Source: Baylisascaris procyonis
Taxonomy: Eukaryota > Nematoda > Chromadorea > Rhabditida > Ascarididae
Reading direction: 5' to 3'
Assembly: GCA_037389465.1 (NCBI GenBank)
Contig: JAZARR010000206.1
Location: forward strand, 1,860,001 to 1,924,000
Length of the DNA stretch: 64,000 bases
Part shown: positions 36,001 to 49,375 of the stretch, one piece after another
Position numbering within the stretch: position 1 is the stretch's first letter
Layout of the letters: every line of letters starts with the position of its first letter
Notes under the pieces: model-generated
What the model saw: only the letters and a program-made list of their open reading frames with translations
The model's database searches: none
What the model was told of the DNA's origin: nothing
Made by a program: the position numbers and the translations under genes

Positions 36001-38430
36001 GATTGCTTTTCCCCGGGGCAAATTTACTTGGGAATTCATGTTTTCTTCTCAAATGTATGTACAGCGGTTTCTACTTCAAATTTTTTTTTTGAAGAAAAGT
36101 TGAAAGTTGTAAAGAATGAAATTAATTCCGCATCATTAAATACGTATAGAATTTTCAATTTTCAAGTTAAATTAAGTTCATTTCCTCATGTTGGAGTGCA
36201 ATCAAGTGAGAAATAGAGTAATTTTACGGACATAAGAAGATTTCAAAGCAAAAATATTTGTAAATTTCATGTGGAAAATTTTCCTTCAGTTTTCACCTCA
36301 TTCATAAACAAATAAAAAAATTTTCATGCGAAAAATGGAATAAATAAATAAATTTATGAACGCAATCGATTAAAAATCATTTTGTTAATTAATAACCACT
36401 TTGTTTGGTTATTCGTAAAAATTTCAAAGATACCTATTAAGATGATTTACAACCTCAGTCAGCAAATCCACTTATTTGAATAATATAGGAAATATAGTTT
36501 CTCTTTCGATTTAACTTTATTACTTTTCGTTCCGCACATCATCGCTTCCAATAATAAATATTGGAAAGTAAATCTAGTTTAAATACCTCAGCGAATATTG
36601 ATGTAGGAATATTGTGGATGAATTTAGTACACACGAACCACATTTTTTGGTATTGTTTTCTTTTGATGCTCTCTCTCACTTCCCCCTGTAGATATCCCCC
36701 TACCCACCTGTACCCATCCCTCATTCACTCCTAGAGACTCTTTAATTCTCTGAATGAAATTATTATCCACAAAAAAATAATATCTGTACGAAAATGGCTC
36801 AATGCTCGAAAAGATCCGATCACCCGTAAAAGCCATCTACAAAACGTTTTTTATGCGATATGAATAGCGTAAAATAAAATTCCGATAGATATAAAATACT
36901 CGCACCTTTAAATAACTACAATTCTTTTGACGTTAACGAATCGTCGTAAATTTTAATAAACAATTTTAGGCTAACATATAAAATAATTACGTCAATCAAA
37001 TTTAGCGGTTCTATATTCACAGTAGTTTTCAAGCTAAAACTACCGACACACATCCATCTCAGGATATGAGGCAAATGCGGATTTATAGCACACATCTTTA
37101 AGTCATGCCTAAGCCTCATTTCCTATCCTTAATTCCCCTTAATTGAAAGCAATATTGGTAAAGCTGTCGGCCAAGAAAGAGAATATTCGAGAGGGACGTT
37201 AGAGTGTTCGATTGGATGCGATCATTTCGGCAATTCATTCACATCCTTTAACAATTTCTACGGCGAAGGAATCTTAAGAAGTGAGGCTTGAAATATTGCC
37301 ACACCGTTCCTTTCTCTTGTTTAATGAATTCGCTATTAATGAGACCTCTCCGTATTTAAAAAAAAAAATAAATGAACGTGTAGAGGATATTATGATTGAT
37401 TAAGCAGCAAACTTTGTGGAATTCACAATTCACAGCTCATGTTCTTTCACCTTTTCTATAAACTTTATTCGAATGTTTCATCACTATGGAAAATTCGCAT
37501 AAATATGCCCATCTTCATGGTAATTAAATTAAATTAAAATATTGCATCATTATAATTTCTTTTTAGGATATATGCTCTCCTGTAAAGGGATTACGGAGAA
37601 GAGCCAATCCTGACGTTAATGTCACCTAAAACAGCATCATTATACTGTAAATCACTTATCATCTATACTGTAAAAACAAGAGCGTCATCCGCGATTAAAA
37701 TTATTCAGCTAGCAACCAAACTCTATGAACGAAGAGGATATTTTTGAATAGTGGATGCTTATAGCAAAGCATGGAAGTACAGTTAATATTCATGAGTGAA
37801 ATAATTTACTCAAAAACCAAAGTATTCTCGAATGGGAGTGAGAATAAGAGTAGACTGGGAGAGTGAAAACTGCGAATATGAAAAAAAGAAGGAAGGTTAT
37901 GTGAGCGATTAGAAACCAAATAAGAATGAAAGAGGAATCTCAGCAAGGGGAGCACCATAAACTTTTCATTGCATATCATCCAAACCCCAAACAGCAAAAC
38001 AAAATATCACTGAACAGAGATGAGTCATCACCATACTACGTCGAATCTTTTGTTGACTAAAGTAGTGCAAATGTTGGGAACTCACATCCCGTGCATGCCC
38101 TCATTCAACGACGAGTGATTCAGCAATTTCATTCATCAAGAATCTTTCATTCAAATCACACGTAGCCAAAAAAAAGGTCTCTAAGGTATGCTGAAGGTTC
38201 AATAAGAATCTGTGATCTACAATATTACTACTTTGAAAGTATTTCTTTGACTGTTCAAAGCTTAGATGAATCTTTTTCTTGAATATATTTCATTTGAGTG
38301 AAGTCTTATTGAAGTTAATTCTACTGACTTAATTGAAAACATAGCTAATTGTAAGAGAATAATTAGAAGAGCTCGTGTATTTGTGGTTAACATCTTAAGG
38401 ATTATCTCTACTCAATTTGAATCTTTTGAG
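33061..38430. other. AT-rich region without recognised genes
   Basis: At 34069-34437 both strands are open for over 120 codons. The minus frame (from NEILEYCMTGAIMLYT to about SALNVTC, then GTTTGT) could be an exon, but the plus frame is longer and neither matches a family I know. The remainder (35.2-36.4 kb) is very AT-rich with A-runs (35791-35804) and T-runs. Confidence 0.35.
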
Positions 38431-38438
38431 CTCAAGCA

Positions 38439-38484
38439 GTTGAATGCTGAAATGCGCACTGCTGCATTTCAGCGCTCATTCAAC
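38439..38484. ncRNA. strong short hairpin
   Basis: GTTGAATGCTGAAATGC is followed by an 8-base loop and GCATTTCAG, CGCT, CATTCAAC. This gives a 17-bp stem with only one 4-base bulge. It stands out in otherwise low-complexity DNA. It is shorter than a typical miRNA precursor, since pairing does not extend outward. It may be a structural RNA, an old inverted-repeat element or chance. Confidence 0.35.
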
Positions 38485-38617
38485 GTTAGCGCGTTTTACA
38501 GATTATTTATTGCTTTATTTTTTACTTTATTATTCTATCGTTGATAATATTTTACTGTTGAATAAATGAATGGATGCACGTAAACGTGACTTTCAGGTGA
38601 AATTAAATGAAAGACAA

Positions 38618-38631
38618 AATAAATAGACAAA

Positions 38632-38678
<47 letters not shown>

Positions 38679-38703
38679 GTAAATGAATAAATAAACAGAC
38701 AAA
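38618..38703. repeat. (AAAT)n microsatellite
   Basis: About twelve perfect AAAT units at 38631-38677, flanked by degenerate AAAC/AAAT units (GACAAATAAAT, AAACAGACAAAT). Confidence 0.95.
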
Positions 38704-41700
38704 TATATGATTTTAAGTTAGTATGCATTTAATTATTTTATTAGCGTAGAGCGTTTTTCTACTCATAAAATATTAAAAGTGAATTAATGAATGTGACCGT
38801 TATTTTATTCTACACACTAATATTTTGTATCTTTGAAATTGATAAAAGTAATGAGTGTCACCATGTCACCATGTAAAAATTTTTTTTATAAAAACACCAA
38901 CAATATGAGGGAAATTTGAGTGATAAATGGATAATTGTGTAGATAGACGAGATTTTGGACGCCGAGCGACGATTGTAATTTGTGGAGATAAAAAACGGCA
39001 AAATTGATCATTTGCAGAAGCACGGATCTTAATTGTGGTGTTCATACGAACTCGTTATTTGTTGTGCACTTGTTTTAGTGGTGGTAATTTTACTGTCACT
39101 AAGTTCTTTTTTTTTTTTTGAAGCGTATAAACCACAAAAAGCAGAGACAGAGATCCATCATGGGTATAGTATCAGTGATAACAATACGGCAGCATAATGA
39201 TAAGAGAAACATATCACAGATAAATTACAGCGATGTTATTGAATAAGGCAAAATTGGAAAAGTTAATGGCATAAGTTTTTATTCAATTAGTTTATTCCAT
39301 AATGCGTATTGGCAAAATAAAGAAAACAGTTGACAGCCCTCTTTTAAGAGGATGACAGAATCTGTCTGATAATGATGATCTATTGACAATTTTTTTCAAT
39401 AAAGATATTTCCGCTTTTTTTGTTTCGATCAGTCGAAAAAAAATTCTGAGAAATATAGAGATATGACTCAAAAAGATGAGATTAAATCTTCTCAATAAGC
39501 CAAACATTTTAAAAAAGAGCGAAGATTTAGAGAAACATCAGCTTTCGATTTCAAAAAGCGACGGTTCTTAATCTGCAACAATTTCATCGACGCAGCTCAT
39601 CTTAGATGCTAAATGAAAAAATATGCTCCCAATTTTTTTTTTCACCTGAGCGAATTTAAACTTAATTTAATAGTGCTTTGGCATTAGAAAGCAATCAGCC
39701 TGTTGTCAATCATGATGCGTAATCATTATCTCATAGTTATAAAGAACCTACTTAAAGAGCGGCTGCTCACAAACTCAAATATCATTTCCTCTTATTCTTT
39801 AATTTCTTTTGTGAATCCGGGTATAGGTTTGGTAATCCGTTTACATTTTTATACCTGTTGTACCTCGTAATTCCTCTTATTTCCTCTTCGGACAATCGAC
39901 CAAGAAAATCGCTCTCATAAAATCAGAAAACAATGTCCAAACGAACATATTCAAACGGAATTTGTCAAATTTAATGCCAGTAAGTGGCGAACGGCAGCCA
40001 TTGAAAATCTGATCCCAGTCGAAAAAGGAATGTGAAATGAATCATCCATATAAAAAACCTCTGGAGGAAGGAGGAGGAATTATGGCGCTACCGGTCATTA
40101 GTGCAAACTAAATGTTTCCAAGAACTGAATGGAACAGATGGGTCGATTAGTGGAATCAATCTCTTTCTGATCCAACCTGTGGGTTAGACGTCCCCAAACG
40201 ACCTATGCTAAAATTGTGATTGGCTTTGGCCGCTCTCGTTTTTATGGTCTCACATTTACTTTTTAGAAGTTTAATGGAAACAGGAAAAAGAATGAAAATA
40301 TACTCTAGCAGGACATGATCACGCTCATTTCGAACAATTTGTTAAACGGTTTGGAAAGTGAGATGTAAAAAGCGAAAATAGGCTGGCTTATGGAATTGCA
40401 TGATCATATAATTATGGAGGCTGTATTGTATGACACCTAATGTTTACTATAATTGGTGGCGTAATGCAAGCAGTCGGAAAAACCACAGCTTCATATTTGG
40501 ATTGGCGAAGGGGGCGTAGGAATGATGGTGTACAACTTGCGGAAGGGGAAGAAAGGAGGTTGATATCCTTATAAATAATTTCATTCGATCAGTGAATTCA
40601 CTGGCAGGAAATTCTTGGCCAACTGTCCTGCAATTCATCTTTTTTCTCCCCACCCCCTTCCCCGGATTATGGCTGTCGGTGGTCTCACCAACGTTAAATT
40701 AGAGCTTTGTTAAACCGAACGGCCCAGAATATTCTACACAACATAGCCAAATAAATACAGCACTGATTGCAGAATAAGCCTAAGACATTATAGAGGCGGA
40801 ATGAGACAAACGGCTCGTTCTAACACAACCTTACCACCACAATCACCTGTCGTCGACAGCACAGAACAACATAAAGGTGCGCAACGTGTAAAGAATGCAA
40901 TATCAGTTAGACGTGACAACAAATATGTCGCCCTTATATCTATTTGAAATCACGCAATACCTTATAAAAACATTCACCTATTACGTCAATTATTAAGCAC
41001 TATAGACGTAAATGGCTCATTGCTAAGGGATGAAGCTGCAAAAATTGAACTATGAAATGCATCGCTCAACTTCAAGCAGGAGAGAAATTTAAGAACTTCA
41101 CATAGATATCAAAGAGCAATTTAAATAAAAATGGAAATGAGATGATGAAAAACGAGTATCAGTGGCGAGTATCGAACTCGCTTCGAAGTCAACTGATAGA
41201 TAATCGGCACTCAACGTTTGTCACCTACATCGATTAAAACATATACGAGTAACATGAGAAAGCGCGACATGTGCGCTCCAGGGTGAGAACCATCTTCATA
41301 ATTCGACAACCATTTGAAGAAAATAGTCCAAAAAGCAGTTAAGTCACAAACGCATTTCTATAAAACATAAATCCTAAATCAAACTAGCCGCAACCATGGT
41401 TCAACTATCATCCACAGTGTTTCATTGTATTTGCAAAATGTTACCATCTTTCCATTAATTTTTGCACCACCTTGTTGACGAATGAAAGTTTTCTTACGGC
41501 TATGAAACAGCGTTCACGTTTGAAATGTGAAAAGCGAGCTTTTTATAGATGGAATCGAATAAATATATCGTTTTTGGAATCATTAAACCGTGACACAACC
41601 TGACTTTCCAAAACAGGTTATTACCGCTCTCGCAATGATACAACACTAGACGATTAAATAAGTGGCTATATAAAACTTTTCCAGTTTATGTAAAATTGTT

Positions 41701-44700
41701 CCCATAGTGATCCGAAGAAAATGTGTAATTCTGAAGGATGCATATCGTACGTGATTAGAAGCAAGCTGTTGACTGTAGACGTTATTTCTGTTGATTTCTA
41801 AAATTGCTAATGCTTAGTAAAGTGCTTTTCTATTATTTGATTCAAAATGTTTCCATAAAATAGTGCACAATTTTTTGTGTATGTAAAAAAATCTTCAAAC
41901 TGTATGGCGGAACTGAGAAAAATGTTTCAACAAGTGGAATTATTATTCAAAACCAATCGAGAATACCCGATAAGTGATTGCAATCGGTGACTAAAATAGA
42001 GTTGATTAATGATCCCAAACAGATAAAATGGACGCAAAAGTAAAGAACGCAAAAAATGCTTTCAAATTTTATCATTAGTATTGACGTTAAATGCCATACC
42101 AGCAGTAAATTATGAGCACAAGAGTTACATACAGTATGAGTAAAATGTTAAAAAATACACGTTGCTTGCTGGGTAGGCTATCAACGAAACCACCGAAGAA
42201 AGTGAAAAGCATCGATTCGAAAAAGAATAAAAATGATGTAAAAAATTAGTTCCTAATTTTTTCCAACTTTTTTCTGGAAATTTACAAGACGGCGAAGAAA
42301 ATGCGCTTTGTCTCAATTATTGGCTCTAGTTTTATCAGACTGCGAGCAAATTTTTCTAGTTAAAGTGGTCTTTTTTTTTCTAGGCGTATTTAATTTCTAG
42401 CTATCGGCTGTAACAAAAATCGCTAAAAAGGCTTTAGAAATATTCTATGCCATCTCGGAATTTCTCAGCCATTTGCCGGTGTTTGTGATCAGATCATGCA
42501 GAACAAAACTTATAATCAGATTATATCTCAAGTCGATTATTTAATAGGCTTACTGCCAAAAAAAGCTCTCTTGATGAAAAGTGGAGCATATAAAATTAAG
42601 AAATACTCTCACGAAAAATATTTTCCAGCATAAATGCATTGCGTTACTACATTTTTTTGTTTCATAAAAGTAATCAAAAGTTCAACAGCTCATTGATATT
42701 AATTCAATAAAAATTAAAATTCGCTATGAAGTCATTTGTTTGAAAATGATCTTCTTTGGCAATGCAACGCAAAAAAAAATTTTTTTTTCTTAGATGATTT
42801 AAATCATTTTATTGTGAACAGCATCAGTAAATCATCTCACGAAGTTGCCAATGTTTAATAACAGAAAAAATGGACATATCATATTCCTCCTTACCCTCTT
42901 TCCATTTCCCCCCACTCCAATAAAAGCACTCACTGCAAACATCAGCAATTGGAGTTGTCAAGCACAAAAGTAAAAAGAAAGACGGTCTGCACCATTAAAA
43001 TACCCACTTCTCACTGCAAGCATTAATCAACATCTATCGTAAAAAGTACTGAGAACGCCCATTAAAAATTCCACTAATTTATTTCGTTTCTTGCAAAACA
43101 AAATTGATCGATGAGAATTTTGTAAGGTCTAAGAGAGAAATTATTCCTTTTCACTAGATGGCTGACTGCTTTCAGAGGCAATTAGCCCATTAGATCAAGC
43201 TAATAACTATTGGAGAGAATATTAAACAGTGTATGAATGTTCGTGAAAAATTTCCTCCTTCTTAGTCCTAATGCTGTCGGCTTAAAAACAGTCAATTTTA
43301 TATTACCATATCATAAAATAGGACTTAAGCTCTAATTCATTAATTTTGTCGGTGATTGCCGATGCACAACAGTAGGAAACCCTATTGAGCACTTCTAACG
43401 ATGACTATTTCAGTAAACGACATCTCAACCTTTCTACAGCAGGAATAAGCAATGTTATTCGTTACATCCGCACTTAATAATCTATTTTTATTGGAATATT
43501 CATAAGTGAGATGAAGAGACCTACTTAAATGAATGTTTTCGTTTCGTTGCTCTGAATGATTGGCCTGATGTTTTGTGACACAATCTCACTTCTATCCACT
43601 ATCACTAGTAATTGATTACCGTCTAGAACTTATGGATGAATCACCTTTTTTGGGCAAGAGGGAACAATCAATAAAATTTATGCCATTAAATGCTGCCATA
43701 TTATTTAAAAGGATCGATCGAATGCGGACAGGTGGGGGATAGCAAAGAAATGAGAGCATTTGATGTAGAAAACGAGGAGAACTAAAAGGAAAGAAGTAGG
43801 GAAGGATGTAATGGCTATGTATTGGTGGCGCGTCGAGTGAGTTAAGTGAGTGTAGTTGCTTAGAAAAAAAATAGGCCCGACAACGGCGCATAAAACGGAT
43901 GCCGCAAAGAAGTTTAAAAAAACAAAACAAGCAATAATAACCAAAAAAAATTGCAATTTGAATTTTCTTTGCTTAAAGGTTCCCAATGTCGAGAGATGAG
44001 AGGATTTGTTCGAGCATAAAAAACGCTCAAGTTGGAAGGCAAGACAATATTTTATAGGAATAGCAAATGACTAGAGTAACCACTATGAAAAGCATTATAT
44101 CATGCTCCCCTACACATATCCTACATTCCCCTAAATAGTGTTTGCAAACTATAAATAAATCAAAGTGTTAAACATCAAAATTTCATCTCACAAATTACTG
44201 TGATTTGTAGAAATGGTCGTAGCTTTTATCTATAGCTTGGGATGAATAGTGCTTACTACGAATGCTATTCACATTACTTCTATGTGAATGTTCTGATGTC
44301 TTATTACCACAGCACGACTTTCTTGTCTGGCGAATCGTTATCCATAATTGCACATATCGACTATACCGCTTCAGAGTCTATCTCTATAACCGTATCATAT
44401 GCACGTCAGCAATTTCTACTGACAAGCATTTTTGAAATAAAATTTAAGTTGAACCCAAGCGGATGTTTGTTGAATGTTGGCTCAACAACACAGGGTTATT
44501 GTGAAGTGGTCGTTGAGTGTGCAAACATTGCAACTCACAACACAACTTCACCTTTATCGCCTAGCAAACCAAGTGCAATTGTTCCACTCAATATAAACGT
44601 AGAACAATGCACGCACAGTGATTCCGATCGGTGGTTTTTGTAGTGTCTCAAAGCGCAACAACAAAATGTTGAATCATTGAAACAAATATTCACGCCCTCC

Positions 44701-46500
44701 GTGATGTAAAATACCCGTAAGGATGCACATTCACTTGTAACGCACATAGCAGCCATAACATTCATTTCTGCAGAAATTTACCACGCATACAATTTGAAGA
44801 AAAAAAGTGATTGCGAAAGAAGTCCGGTCGATGAAAATAAGCAGTGAGTAATATGAAAGAAGCACAGCGAAAGAGTGAATGGAACGGTTTCATTACTCAC
44901 AGCACAACTGTTCACTACCATTGCTACTGTCTGCACAATTATTGCCATTTTTATCAATAGTGTTGCAAAAAAAAAGACTGAAAAAACGGCAAAAGAATAA
45001 ACCTCCCCGATCCCTGTAGAATAATACTCGTGTGGATGAACAAAAAATGTATGACGATTGTTGGCTTTATTTTTTTGAATTCCATATCCATTCACATCAA
45101 CATCAACTTTTTTTATAGATGAGATCATTATGCGATCTATGCAGATAGCAGTTTTTCGGCAGCGGAGGAAACATGAGGAAAATTTATAGACAAATATATG
45201 AAAGAGAATATAATTTTGAAGGAAAACGCAAAATGTTTAATCAAGCATCAGTTGCAGTATGCTATTCCACGATACACGACGAAAGAATTTGAATGAGGAC
45301 AAAGATTAGATAACTGTGTTAAGGAAAAGATATGAATCGATGGCAAAATCAATAAATATAAGCAGCAGCCGCGTGAAACCATTATTTAGAGATGAAGCGA
45401 TATTGTGATATGATTGTTACATGAATCGTGATATAAGAAGCTTTGTAGCATTCAAAACGAAATCAACTATAAAGGATGAACTAGACGATGAAATAAGCCG
45501 CAATTGCATAGGTAAATTTTTGTACTTTATGGAATTTCGCTGTATTATAGGTTTTTTGTTTTGTAGTTATAAATTTTCTAACTTGTAATAGGGTCGTATA
45601 TGATAAAAATAGGATCCAATAGGCTGTATGACGCTATTTCTCTTTCATCACATTATACAACATGTGGTACATAATTCCACCCAAAATTATATGAAAAACC
45701 GATAAAAAGTGTTTCCGACAAGCGAAAACGTTTCGGTGCTCATTTCAATGGAAAATATATTGATTTGTTTTATCTAATTACGCATATTTTATATCTGTTC
45801 CTCATCCATAACATATATGACGCAAATAGGAAAAGAGTGAGCAATTGGAAGGATATGATAGAAAATTGCAGGAAGATGCAGCATGAAGCAAACAATCACT
45901 GGGAAGTAGGCAGCTAAGGTCAAATAGCGTAGAAATCCATAAACAGTGCATCACCATCAATAAAAAATATTTATATATATTCAACAAAAATTTTCAAAAA
46001 TATGAACGATTAGAATGAGAAAAATACGTGTTAGTGAGCATATGGGTATGTGCTCTACATAATTCCCATCCACCTTTATTGGAAAACATCGTAATAAAAA
46101 AGACTGCAACGTAAACCACTTTCATTGGAAACTGCACTAAAACTTAAATCACTTTCATACATTCTTTTCTGCAAATTATATTCAATAAAATCGAAAGAAA
46201 ACAAATGCAAATTTCTAGGCGACATGATAGAAATTTGTGAAAATAATGAAGACTTACATTTGAAATGAGAGCACACAACAAAATGCGCTGACCGACCGAA
46301 TAATAAAGTATCAACTACACAACTAAAGAAAAATTTTCACGATGCATAGGAATGTGAATTATACAGGTAATATTGTATTGTTGAATAACTCATTTCTTAT
46401 GCTAGGAATTCAAAATTTTTACAAACTATAATGCAAAACATTTGGAATTTCACAACAATAAATATTATACAAAATAAACATGCATCTCAAGAATAACATA
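38704..46500. other. long region without recognised genes
   Basis: Only weak signals are seen. On the minus strand, hydrophobic open stretches at 43970-43860 (RKFKLQFFLVIIACFVFLNF...) and 44985-44895 (acceptor GTTTTTTCAG and donor GTGAGT, reading FFFATLLIKMAIIVQTVAMV) could be exons of membrane proteins, but they could not be joined. A 133-codon open frame at 44242-44643 on + has no supporting signals. The tRNA-like relic at 41.2 kb is listed separately. Confidence 0.35.
41157..41235 (-). pseudogene. tRNA-like relic with intact T arm
   Basis: On the minus strand GCGAG-TTCGATA-CTCGC (41181-41165) is a perfect 5-bp T stem with a standard 7-base T loop (TTCGA). Upstream, CGATT-ATCTATC-AGTTG (41206-41190) forms an anticodon-like stem with two wobble pairs and a 7-base loop. 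The triplet in the anticodon position is CTA, and TGACAAACGTTGAG resembles an A box. The acceptor stem pairs poorly. It is best read as a decayed tRNA or the head of a tRNA-derived SINE, not a working tRNA gene. Confidence 0.3.
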
Positions 46501-46517
46501 TACAAAATCAATATAGG

Positions 46518-46880
46518 AAACCATCTCAAGAACTCATATAAAAAGTATATATATATATACTTATATTTGTATTTATATTTATACTTATATTTATATATTT
46601 GTATACATTCTCTTACATTTGTTGTAACATATATATATACATACATAGTAGTTTTCAATCGTCGGAGTTTTTCAGTACGCTCCTTTCAGGAACCTTCGGC
46701 TGCATAAAAAAACACGGCGCAAAGGGCGAAACGCGAAAGAAACAAAAGCTTACACAGCTCTCTGGAGGCCTCATAAAAGATGCTAATTTAAAATCGGCCT
46801 TTCAACAAAGCTGTCGGTCTCACAGGAAAATATGAAATTTCCAACGCTATCAAACCATCTCAAGAATTCATATAAAAAGT
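46518..46880. repeat. 29-bp direct repeat pair flanking AT-rich DNA
   Basis: AAACCATCTCAAGAACTCAT...AAAAAGT at 46518-46546 recurs with one change at 46852-46880, 334 bases apart. Between them lie a TATATTTGTATTTATATT-type microsatellite (46546-46605) and a more GC-rich stretch (46670-46830). The arrangement could be a duplicated target or the ends of a small non-autonomous element. Confidence 0.6.
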
Positions 46881-47958
46881 TATTGGCCAGCAATGCTATT
46901 AAAAAACCATAAAGGCCGTCAAATGCGATTTTAAAAACGAATCATATCAACAAAGCATTTCATTCGAATCACATCTATTTAAGAATTGCTTCACTGATGA
47001 TGTAATTGATTAGTGATATGTTTAGCGATAACTGTTTAAATAAACTTTATAAAACCCTACACGTCACAAGATTTCCGTGAATCTCAAATTTTATGAGTTT
47101 TATTCAGTTCTTTTTCTAAATCATCGAATACTTTTTTCACAAGAAAAGCGCTTTCATTGCGAATATAAAATTCTAGCGGGATTATTCATTCGTTTCGTCA
47201 TGCTCAATTCTCATCCGAACTGTTATTCAAGCACCTTAACGTCATAAATATATTCACATATTCTTTAACATCTTTGATTTCAAATGTTATACAATATTTC
47301 ATCATAGATGTGTAGAAATACGACCGATGCAAGTGACCTCAACAAATCAATAGCAATGAAATAATTTAACTACGATGCTAACTTTTTTATCATAAAATTC
47401 CAAGCGCTGTTCAGATTCTACTCTCCCATTCCAGGATCCAGAAACCACAGTGATATTTACGGCTGGAGCCAAATGTGAGCAGCCACTTCAAATTGACTCC
47501 TTCTTCGCTGCCCTCCTTCCTTCCTATGCAATGAATATTATGCGTATAGCACATTGAGCCAAATATGCGCAGTAAATGCAAGTAATTGTCAAAAAAGCCC
47601 CTGAGGTAAGATACGTTTATAATAACGAACCGAAATCTAATACACACATAAGTGAATTTGAGCTCCAGCTAAATTGACAGATGGTCAGGTTGTAGCTGTG
47701 CTTATCGAATCCGATAACAGACGATCACTCGTTACCTTTGGCAAATTTGTCGTCCTCAACTTTGAAGCACACTGCTGTTCTACATGGCCACAAACATTAA
47801 TCTACAATTTCGATCTTTAAAAGCTGCAACGTTTCGCTCGGCATGCAACCCCGTAAGGCTTCCTTAAAGCCCACTGAAGCATCACCCCACTATTTCACTA
47901 ATCACATAGTAAAATACTCATTGACGAATTTTAAAATCAAGGCATATTCCCGACTTTC

Positions 47959-48018
47959 TGATTTATGAAAGTTCAACGAAACAACCAATGATTTATAAAA
48001 GTTCAACGAAACCACTAA
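47959..48018. repeat. imperfect tandem duplication, 2 x 30 bp
   Basis: TGATTTATGAAAGTTCAACG...AACAACCAA (47959-47988) is followed at once by TGATTTATAAAAGTTCAACG...AACCACTAA (47989-48018), differing at a few positions. Confidence 0.9.
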
Positions 48019-49356
48019 AGTACATTAATAATGCAGCGTTATGTACCGATGGTCGGCAATTCGCTTTCTTCTTGCTTACCACATGCGTCCTTTGGAGTCA
48101 ATGAATTAGGGTTTTTATTGCTGCACTTTGCAGAGGATTCGATGAGAATGGGTTAGATATGCTGTCAGGATTATAGAGAATCCAATCGAAACTGAGCCTT
48201 TAAGTCTCTATCTGGCGTTTGTCCAACTTGTTAACTAAATAACGCAGCTGTGAGTCTTCTTTAACAACCTTATTGCAATTCTCCCCGTAATAAATGGCAC
48301 CCCTTGTGGAATAATTTTACTCCCAAAATGTTAGCAAATTTGATGTTAACCAAGTAGAATGACTGTCAACAAAGATGCGGAGTAGTTCGCAATCAACGGC
48401 AAAATAGTCGTAAAATTAAAAGTTAAAAAAAAAATTTCATGGGATTAAAGATGGACGATTCCCAATCAAAAAATTTGTTATCAAAGGAATCACACTGTTT
48501 GGCTTGGTGGTATTTTTCATCCTTAACTATGACTATTTATGGTTTCCATTATTGTTCGGATCACAGAATAGTCGAGATGGAAATCACCTTTGTAGTGGAA
48601 TATTACGAGATGAAAACGAGTGATCATCATATAACGATGCAAATAGAAGAGAAATGTCAAAATGAATCTGCTAAGGCCCTCTAAACGCAAGCACAGAGCG
48701 ATGAACTGAACAACAATGTATGAATGCTCGGCGCTTCAAATCGAATCAAATCAAAAGCATTCAACTCGTTCACAGGCGATGTGACGTATTAAGGACAAGA
48801 AGCGTTATGGCTCTAACAACAAATAATCACTGATTTCTCAATATAGGCTATTTTATTGCATGCCCCAAGGGGAACGGGGAGCAGTGGGAGGGAGGGTGGA
48901 GGTGGGATAAGGAAGGCTGCTGCAGCGCAAGTAAAAATTCGTACACTTGAAGGTGTTCTATGGTGGGAGGGAATCAGGGAATACATTTGTTAAATTGTGA
49001 GCGCGAATGCAACTGAAGTTGCTAAATTGATTTCTACGAATCAAAGAGACAAACAGGATTGAAGCAAGTGATCAATAAAGGGAAGAAGCCCATGATTCAC
49101 GCTAATATCCTCAACTGTATTAATAAAGGAATAAAAATGCAGATATTGCAGCCGTATTGTTGTTGCAGTGTCCACGATAACTACTTAGAAATCTAGGGAT
49201 ACTTAGCAGGTAAGGACCATATTTAGCAGGTAACATAGTCAACGAAAACTAGAAATGTGTGATGATCCGTGAAAAGTAAACGAGGGAGAGGCAACGTCCT
49301 AAAAGCGTGCATATTTAAAATATTTTGATAAGCTACAAAAAGTTACGAGAAATCAA

Positions 49357-49375
49357 TCTCTCTCTCTCTCTCTCT
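49357..49375. repeat. (TC)n microsatellite
   Basis: About nine uninterrupted TC units in AT-rich DNA. Confidence 0.95.

Noticed and set aside
44242..44643. 133-codon plus-strand open frame
   Set aside because: In DNA of this composition about one open frame of this length is expected by chance in 64 kb. No splice signals or recognisable motif support it.
46419..46707. Tyr/Lys/Leu-repeat open frames on both strands
   Set aside because: Translation of a TATATTTATATT microsatellite.
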